From positions 1 to 10,833 of the forward strand of contig DAOVNI010000020.1 of NCBI GenBank assembly GCA_030630315.1: DNA of 10,833 nucleotides, written 5' to 3'. Numbering within the stretch: position 1 is the first letter of the stretch; every line of letters begins with the position of its first letter. Below are positions 7,124 through 10,833 of the stretch, in pieces. The notes below the pieces were generated by a model that saw only the letters and a list, made by a program, of their open reading frames with translations, did not search any database and had not been told where the DNA came from. Source of the stretch: Phycisphaerae bacterium (GTDB taxonomy: Bacteria; Planctomycetota; Phycisphaerae; Sedimentisphaerales; Anaerobacaceae). The position numbers were made by a program, and so were the translations under genes.

Positions 7124-8125
7124 TTATAGCAGCTTCTCTGCAATCTGCACGGCATTTAGCGCTGCACCTTTTCGCAGCTGGTCACCGGCAACCCAGATAT
7201 TGATGCCGCGATTTTCAGCTATCGACCCATCCTGTCGGATTCGTCCAACGAAAATATCATCCTTGCCCGTGGCGTCAATCGGCATCGGAAAACGGTTGTT
7301 CTCACGGTCGTCCAGCACCGAAACGCCCGGTGCCGTGCTCAAAAGGTCCCGCACCTGCTCAGGCCTTATCGGGTCCGCAAATTCAAGGTTGATGCTCTCG
7401 CAGTGCGCCCGCAAAACCGGTATCCGAATACACGTGCAGGTAATTGCAATCTCCGGGCAGTCGAAAATCTTCCTCGTCTCCTTGACCATTTTCACCTCTT
7501 CCAGGTTGTACCCGTTAGCATCGAGTGCCGAGTTATGGCTGAAGCAGTTAAACGCAATTTGATACGGAAACGCCTCGCACGTCGGCTCTTTCCCATCGAG
7601 AATCTCGCGACTTTGACTTTCCAGCTCGAACATCGCTCTCATCCCCGCCCCGCTCGCCGCCTGGTACGTGCTGACAACCATTCGCTTGACCGGATTGGCC
7701 TTGTGCAATGGCCAGACCGGCACGATGCCGACAATCGTCGAGCAGTTCGGATTCGCAATGATGCCGTTGTGTTCCGCAATCTTCTCCGGATTTATCTCCG
7801 GAATGACAAGCGGAACATCCGGGTCCATTCTAAAAGCCGACGAGTTGTCCACCACGACCGCCCCCGCTTCCACAGCAGCCGGTGCAAATTCCTTACTTCG
7901 CGCTCCGCCGGCGCTGAACAATGCAATATCGACCCGGCCGAAACTGTTCTACGGCAATTCTTCAACGTTATATTCTTTGCCTTTAAATTCGATTTTCTTA
8001 CCAGCCGACCTGCTGCTCGCAAGCATCTTCACTGAATCGAACGGAAAGTCCCGCTCTCCCAGGATTTTCAGAAACTCCTGCCCGACCGCCCCCGTTACTC
8101 CCGCAATCGCCAGATTGCAACCCAT
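7124..8125 (-). pseudogene. asd: Aspartate-semialdehyde dehydrogenase, interrupted by an in-frame TAG
   Basis: Asd makes L-aspartate-4-semialdehyde from aspartyl phosphate, the branch point to lysine/diaminopimelate, threonine and methionine. Read through, the frame gives a normal 333-codon enzyme: the NADP-binding GVTGAVGQE near the N-terminus, catalytic Cys128 in ANPNCSTIVG, Gln155 in STYQAASGAGM, and Arg234 and His241 in CIRIPVLRAHCES. Codon 59 is TAG (plus-strand bases 7949-7951) between VEELP and NSFGRVDIALFSAGG. The frame is the same on both sides and no residues are missing, so one substitution, for example GAG or CAG to TAG, explains it. Without suppression the product is a useless 58-residue piece of the nucleotide-binding domain. 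I chose the ATG at 8125 because GGGAG precedes it and the family motif follows at once; an in-frame GTG at 8158 is less likely. It is the first gene of the run asd-truA-glycosyltransferase-yjbQ. Confidence 0.85.
7949..7951 (-). other. In-frame amber codon inside asd
   Basis: The plus strand reads CTA, which is TAG on the coding strand. The flanking codons are TTG CCG TAG AAC AGT TTC. Protein homology runs on at the next codon in the same frame. Confidence 0.9.
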
Positions 8126-8165
8126 CGTTACATCTCCCGAATCACTTTTCGCACACACAACAACA

Positions 8166-8219
8166 GGCAGCCGAAACCACGACTGCCCTCTTAAAACCTA
8201 TAAAACCACTATTCGGCTG
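8166..8219 (-). promoter_or_regulatory. Alternative hairpins in the asd upstream region
   Basis: A perfect 8-bp inverted repeat (CAGCCGAA at 8168-8175, TTCGGCTG at 8212-8219) overlaps a local 5-bp stem (GGCAG at 8166-8170, CTGCC at 8183-8187). The two pairings share bases and exclude each other. They lie 41-94 bp upstream of the asd ATG. No run of T follows, so a classical attenuator is not shown; an operator is an alternative. Confidence 0.25.
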
Positions 8220-8327
8220 ATAATCCTACTCTATTTACACACAAAAAACAATATTTATTTCTTTCCCCTTTGTCATTCTATACTAATAAATCCCTTGATT
8301 TTTACCCTCCAAGCACTATCTTTTATG

Positions 8328-8333
8328 TATAAT
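8328..8333 (+). promoter_or_regulatory. Putative -10 element for the DUF5131-tcmP pair
   Basis: A perfect TATAAT preceded directly by TG lies 20 bp before the DUF5131 ATG. A TTGATT at 8295-8300 is 27 bp away, too far for a standard -35, so the match rests on the -10 box in an A/T-rich stretch. The leader would be very short, ending in GGAG (8345-8348). Confidence 0.4.
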
Positions 8334-8353
8334 ATATTTTCTCCGGAGACAAA

Positions 8354-9142
8354 ATGGCCCAGAATTCTAAAATTGAATGGACTGAATCCACCTGGAACCC
8401 CGTTACCGGCTGCACAAAAATCAGCACCGGCTGCAAGAACTGCTATGCCGAACGTATGGCGTTGCGTCTAAAAGCCGCCCGCAGTCCCAATTATCACAAC
8501 GGCTTCCGCGTTACACCACATCCCCACGTCCTCAACATACCTTTGCGGTGGAAAAAACCCCGCATAATTTTTGTAAATTCAATGAGTGACCTGTTTCACA
8601 GGGACATTCCTTTCGATTTCATCTCGAAAATCTTTGACGTTATGTGCCAGGCCTCTCACCATCGATTTCAGATACTAACGAAGCGCTCTCACCGTTTGTT
8701 ACAATTAAGCCCTAAGCTTCCCTGGCCAAAAAACGTTTGGATGGGTGTTACTGTCGAAAGCCCCGATTACATCTTCCGGATAGACCACCTGAGGCAAACC
8801 TCTGCTGCGATAAAATTTGTATCTTTCGAACCGCTCTTGGAGCCAATTCCAAATATCGCTCTCGAAGGCATTGACTGGGTCATTGTCGGCGGTGAATCCG
8901 GCCCAAACGCAAGACCAATGAAAGCGGCGTGGGCTATTGACATACGCGACCAATGCCTCGCCGCGGACGTTCCCTTCTTCTTCAAACAATGGGGCGGCAC
9001 AAACAAGAAAATAACCGGCCGTATCCTCGAAGGCCAGACATGGAACCAAACACCCATTACACCAAAAATTAAGATGCGGAGGCAGAATCATCGGTCACAA
9101 AGCAGACAAGTCATTCTTCAAGGTAAAGAGGCAATGGTCTAA
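8354..9142 (+). CDS. DUF5131 (phage Gp37/Gp68 family) three-Cys protein
   Basis: A 262-residue protein of the family once called phage Gp37/Gp68. It opens SKIEWTESTWNPVTGC and carries Cys20, Cys27 and Cys30 (CX6CX2C), resembling the iron-sulfur cluster loop of radical SAM enzymes with unusual spacing. Other family blocks are IIFVNSMSDLFH (71-82), FQILTKRSHRL (105-115), KFVSFEPLLEPI (154-165), VIVGGESGPNARPM (176-189) and PFFFKQWGGTNKKITGR (207-223). A radical-SAM-like TIM barrel is inferred; the reaction is unknown. GGAG at 8345-8348 supports the ATG. The family motif ends at about residue 234; the last 28 or so residues are unconserved-looking, because this gene runs 53 bp into the conserved N-terminus of tcmP in another frame. 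Its partner downstream is the one this family usually has. Confidence 0.9.
   Translation: MAQNSKIEWTESTWNPVTGCTKISTGCKNCYAERMALRLKAARSPNYHNGFRVTPHPHVLNIPLRWKKPRIIFVNSMSDLFHRDIPFDFISKIFDVMCQASHHRFQILTKRSHRLLQLSPKLPWPKNVWMGVTVESPDYIFRIDHLRQTSAAIKFVSFEPLLEPIPNIALEGIDWVIVGGESGPNARPMKAAWAIDIRDQCLAADVPFFFKQWGGTNKKITGRILEGQTWNQTPITPKIKMRRQNHRSQSRQVILQGKEAMV
9078..9082 (+). promoter_or_regulatory. GGAGG ribosome-binding site before tcmP
   Basis: A strong GGAGG inside the DUF5131 coding region, four bases before the ATC at 9087 and seven before the ATC at 9090. It marks where tcmP translation probably begins although no ATG, GTG or TTG follows in that frame. Confidence 0.55.
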
Positions 9143-10244
9143 GAGAAAAGATAAGATTCTTGAGTCTTATCTTCCACCATACCTTTATAAAATAGCGACT
9201 CAAAAATCCCCTGTTCTTATTGTTGACGCTTTCGCCGGACCTGGAAAATTTGGCGATGAACAATTAGGATCTCCTTTAATTATTTGCGAGAGTATCCAAA
9301 AAGCTGTGTCAAAGGGTCTTTCCGTGCCCATATCGGTTATGTGCATAGAGGTCGAAAAAGAACTTTTTTCTAAGCTAAGCAGGTTAATTGAGCAGTTTCC
9401 GTTTGCTGAGGCAAAACATGGTAAATTCGACGATTATATCCAAGAGATTGAAAAAAAAGCAAAAGATCACAGCGTTTTTCTTTATGTTGACCCCTGGACT
9501 GTTGAGGGCCTCGAGTGGGAGCGCATGGACCGTGTTTTCCAACACTTAATTATTTCCAACATGAGCATTGAAATCCTCTTGAACTTCAATGCCCCAAGTT
9601 TTGTCCGCAGAGGTCTGGCAGCGCTAAAGCTGGCGATTCCGGAATCCGACCCCGAAATTGAAGACGTCGAAGAAATGGATGCACCTTTTGCTACTCCACC
9701 ATCCATTGAATGCTTGAATCTTGTGGTGGGCGGCGATTGGTGGCAGCCTATTCTTAAATCCTCTGCAAGTTTTCCAAGAAAAGTACAGAATTTGACAAAT
9801 GGTGTTTGCACCCAGTTGTCGGAAAGATTCAACGAAGTCTGTCAACATCCTATCAAAGCACTTCCCCACCATACTGTTCCAAAATACTCTTTGATATTTG
9901 GCTCTCGTCACCCCGATGCTCTGATTTTGATGAACGATGCCATGGCCAAGAGTCGCCAGACGCTTGCTGATCTTGCGAAGCCCAAAGATCCTACTTTGTT
10001 CGAAATGCGCCCTACTGATTTAGTGCCCGATATCGAGAGGTTGCCTCCAATTATTCTCAAGCACGCCTCACAACCTACCAAGCGTGGACTTGTAATCCTC
10101 AACGTAGTCCGAGAATGCTTTTGTCAGTTTCCTGTTAAAGAAATCAGAGGTTGCATAGAGCAAATGCTAAAACAGGGCAAGCTCAAATCTGAGACTGGTA
10201 GGGTCAGAATAAATGATAAAGTTAGAATTTTTGCTGTCTCATAA
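9090..10244 (+). CDS. tcmP: Three-Cys-motif partner protein TcmP
   Basis: About 384 residues counted from the ATC at 9090. The N-terminus GHKADKSFFKVKRQWSK is the typical TcmP opening. It leads to LPPYLYKI (28-35) and VDAFAGPGKF (45-54), a glycine-rich loop like motif I of class I methyltransferases. The acidic IEVEK (86-90) resembles motif II, VDPWT (133-137) sits where motif IV would be, and NFNAPSFVRR (165-174) follows. The block FGSRHPDALILMNDAM (270-285) is also family-like, and residues about 325-384 look like a winged helix. A methyltransferase-like role is inferred; no activity is established. The frame is closed upstream by TAA at 9012-9014 and has no ATG, GTG or TTG until GTG 9306, which would delete the glycine-rich loop. 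The start is placed by the GGAGG at 9078-9082. It overlaps the DUF5131 gene by 53 bp. Confidence 0.85.
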   Translation: MGHKADKSFFKVKRQWSKRKDKILESYLPPYLYKIATQKSPVLIVDAFAGPGKFGDEQLGSPLIICESIQKAVSKGLSVPISVMCIEVEKELFSKLSRLIEQFPFAEAKHGKFDDYIQEIEKKAKDHSVFLYVDPWTVEGLEWERMDRVFQHLIISNMSIEILLNFNAPSFVRRGLAALKLAIPESDPEIEDVEEMDAPFATPPSIECLNLVVGGDWWQPILKSSASFPRKVQNLTNGVCTQLSERFNEVCQHPIKALPHHTVPKYSLIFGSRHPDALILMNDAMAKSRQTLADLAKPKDPTLFEMRPTDLVPDIERLPPIILKHASQPTKRGLVILNVVRECFCQFPVKEIRGCIEQMLKQGKLKSETGRVRINDKVRIFAVS

Positions 10245-10392
10245 CCACACGCAAATGTCTGACCACCAACGCACTTTCAAGTTTGACTCCTAAACGTATC
10301 TCTGCCCTTGTCGGTTTTCCATTCACAAAAATCGGCTACCCAAACCCTCAATTTCCGTCAACACATAAAATTCTGCCCGAAGGGCCTCCACA
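10245..10392. other. Non-coding stretch after tcmP
   Basis: No convincing gene. The only structure I see is a small GCCC-GAA-GGGC hairpin at 10375-10385, without a T-run, so no intrinsic terminator for tcmP is evident. Confidence 0.5.
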
Positions 10393-10413
10393 ATTTTGCA
10401 TTTTACATTTTAA
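10393..10413. repeat. 7-bp tandem array, ATTTTNN
   Basis: Three adjacent units, ATTTTGC, ATTTTAC and ATTTTAA, with no spacers. Confidence 0.6.
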
Positions 10414-10434
10414 TCTTTAATTTTCCCTCTGCCC

Positions 10435-10455
10435 CTAATCTCCAATCTCTAATCC
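10435..10455. repeat. 7-bp tandem array, CTAATCT
   Basis: Three adjacent units, CTAATCT, CCAATCT and CTAATCC. Confidence 0.6.
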
Positions 10456-10461
10456 ACTATA

Positions 10462-10524
10462 ATCCTGATATCCTGATTCCCTGGTCTCCTGCATCCTAAT
10501 ACCCTGATACTCTGGTATCCTATG
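10462..10524. repeat. 8-bp tandem array, ATCCTGAT
   Basis: Eight units on the plus strand: ATCCTGAT twice, then TCCCTGGT, CTCCTGCA, the 7-bp TCCTAAT, ACCCTGAT, ACTCTGGT and ATCCTATG. The core CCTG is best kept; the outer bases drift. Confidence 0.7.
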
Positions 10525-10527
10525 CTA

Positions 10528-10554
10528 CTCTCTGCGACCTCCGCGTTCTCTGCG
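10528..10554. repeat. 9-bp tandem array, first block
   Basis: Three units, CTCTCTGCG, ACCTCCGCG and TTCTCTGCG. The minus strand reads CGCAGAGAA CGCGGAGGT CGCAGAGAG. Confidence 0.7.
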
Positions 10555-10560
10555 CTTAAT

Positions 10561-10580
10561 CTTTTTTGTGCCTTTTTGTC
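10561..10580. repeat. 10-bp tandem pair, CTTTTTTGTG
   Basis: Two adjacent units, CTTTTTTGTG and CCTTTTTGTC, lying between the 9-bp and the AATTCGTG arrays. Confidence 0.5.
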
Positions 10581-10588
10581 GCTCAATA

Positions 10589-10618
10589 AATTCGTGCCAA
10601 TTCGTGTTAATTCGTGGC
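10589..10618. repeat. 10-bp tandem array, AATTCGTGNN
   Basis: Three units with an invariant AATTCGTG core followed by CC, TT or GC. The minus strand reads CACGAATT three times at 10-bp spacing. Confidence 0.75.
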
Positions 10619-10625
10619 TAAATTT

Positions 10626-10652
10626 TCCTCTGCGCCCTCCGTGCTCTCTGTG
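10626..10652. repeat. 9-bp tandem array, second block
   Basis: Three units, TCCTCTGCG, CCCTCCGTG and CTCTCTGTG, of the same family as 10528-10554 and exactly 98 bp further on. The two 9-bp blocks frame the 10-bp arrays. Confidence 0.7.
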
Positions 10653-10658
10653 GCTTGC

Positions 10659-10707
10659 GAATTTTCGACCAAAAGTGCGGGTAGTTGTCGACAAAAATCG
10701 AAAATTC
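10659..10707. repeat. Nested inverted repeat with central palindrome
   Basis: Arms GAATTTTCGA (10659-10668) and TCGAAAATTC (10698-10707) are perfectly complementary. The loop contains the 10-bp palindrome TTGTCGACAA (10685-10694). A further direct copy of AATTTTCGAC lies at 10772-10781. No protein-coding signal lies nearby; it could be a protein-binding site or a folding element. Confidence 0.5.
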
Positions 10708-10833
10708 TAAAAAAATTTTATCTCCTTTTCTCACAACCTCTTATCTCTGTCAATCCCGTCAAAAACACCCCAATTTTCGACTCAAACGCGCACATTCGCC
10801 CAATTATAGAGGCGCGTCTTTTTTGCCCCCGGC
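10708..10833. other. Non-coding right end of the window
   Basis: A/T-rich at first, then C-rich. A minus-strand TATAAT is readable at 10803-10808 but has no -35 partner, so I do not call a promoter. No gene is seen. Confidence 0.4.

Larger units (their letters stand above)
10393..10652. repeat. Mosaic of successive short tandem arrays
   Basis: A 260-bp composite of degenerate micro-arrays: 7-bp units (10393-10413, 10435-10455), 8-bp (10462-10524), 9-bp (10528-10554), 10-bp (10561-10580, 10589-10618) and 9-bp again (10626-10652). It is C/T-rich on the plus strand and A/G-rich on the minus strand. Spurious reading frames run through it on both strands. Blocks of this kind recur, in my recollection, across unrelated environmental bacteria; their origin is unexplained. 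Confidence 0.75.

Noticed and set aside
7949..7951. Frameshift as the cause of the split asd
   Set aside because: Both halves are in the same frame and no residues are missing at the junction; a single-base substitution to TAG explains it.
7403..8471. Long plus-strand frames (7403-8035, 7668-8471) opposite asd
   Set aside because: They are antisense to a frame with clear Asd homology and encode low-complexity, Arg- or Ser/Thr-rich sequence. The second also runs into the DUF5131 gene.
9306..10244. GTG at 9306 as the true tcmP start
   Set aside because: It would drop about 72 conserved residues, including the glycine-rich DAFAGPGKF loop, and it lacks a good ribosome-binding site.
10393..10652. 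CRISPR array
   Set aside because: Units are only 7-10 bp, adjacent and degenerate, with no spacers and no cas genes in the window.
10308..10710. Open frames on both strands at 10308-10499, 10449-10694 and 10522-10710
   Set aside because: They run through the short tandem arrays, so their composition follows the repeats. There is no ribosome-binding site and no recognisable protein family.
1..10833. tRNA or rRNA genes
   Set aside because: No cloverleaf with a GTTCGA-type T loop and CCA end, and no rRNA-like stretch, was recognised by eye on either strand.

Overview
This is a bacterial chromosome segment of moderate G+C. It mixes housekeeping genes with accessory genes, and several intergenic gaps are filled with short, degenerate, text-like tandem repeats. 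The organism cannot be named from the sequence. Repeats of this kind, such as runs of CACGAATT and of CGCAGAGAA-type 9-mers, are in my recollection common in environmental Planctomycetota-type and other anaerobic sediment genomes, so a planctomycete-like bacterium is a low-confidence guess.

Layout. (1) Bases 1-1230, plus strand: a left-truncated YihY/BrkB-family membrane protein with a C-terminal winged-helix-like extension. (2) Bases 1350-3314, minus strand: a LysE-type exporter followed 27 bp later by a lipoprotein metallophosphoesterase of the purple-acid-phosphatase type, probably one operon. (3) Bases 3493-4605, plus strand: a stand-alone PD-(D/E)XK nuclease with a DUF4268-like C-terminus, bracketed by a perfect 15-bp direct repeat. 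(4) Bases 8125-4703, minus strand: a tight run of asd, truA, a GT4 glycosyltransferase and yjbQ. The asd reading frame is broken by one in-frame TAG codon, with everything else about the enzyme intact. (5) Bases 8354-10244, plus strand, divergent from asd: a DUF5131 (phage Gp37/Gp68) three-cysteine protein and its partner TcmP. The TcmP frame contains no ATG, GTG or TTG upstream of its conserved N-terminus; a GGAGG ribosome-binding site stands instead before two ATC codons. (6) Bases 10245-10833: no gene, but a mosaic of successive short tandem arrays with units of 7, 7, 8, 9, 10, 10 and 9 bp, then a nested inverted repeat.

How the genes fit together. The asd-truA run is ordinary core metabolism (aspartate-family amino acids, tRNA pseudouridylation) with a surface-polysaccharide type glycosyltransferase and a YjbQ protein at its end. 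The DUF5131-TcmP pair is the best candidate for a poorly described system: a radical-SAM-like iron-sulfur protein encoded with a protein that reads like a class I methyltransferase plus winged helix. The PD-(D/E)XK protein is a second accessory gene with possible signs of insertion. The broken asd and the start-codon-less tcmP are the two points where the sequence itself departs from expectation. Either could be a sequencing error, and both can be settled with reads.
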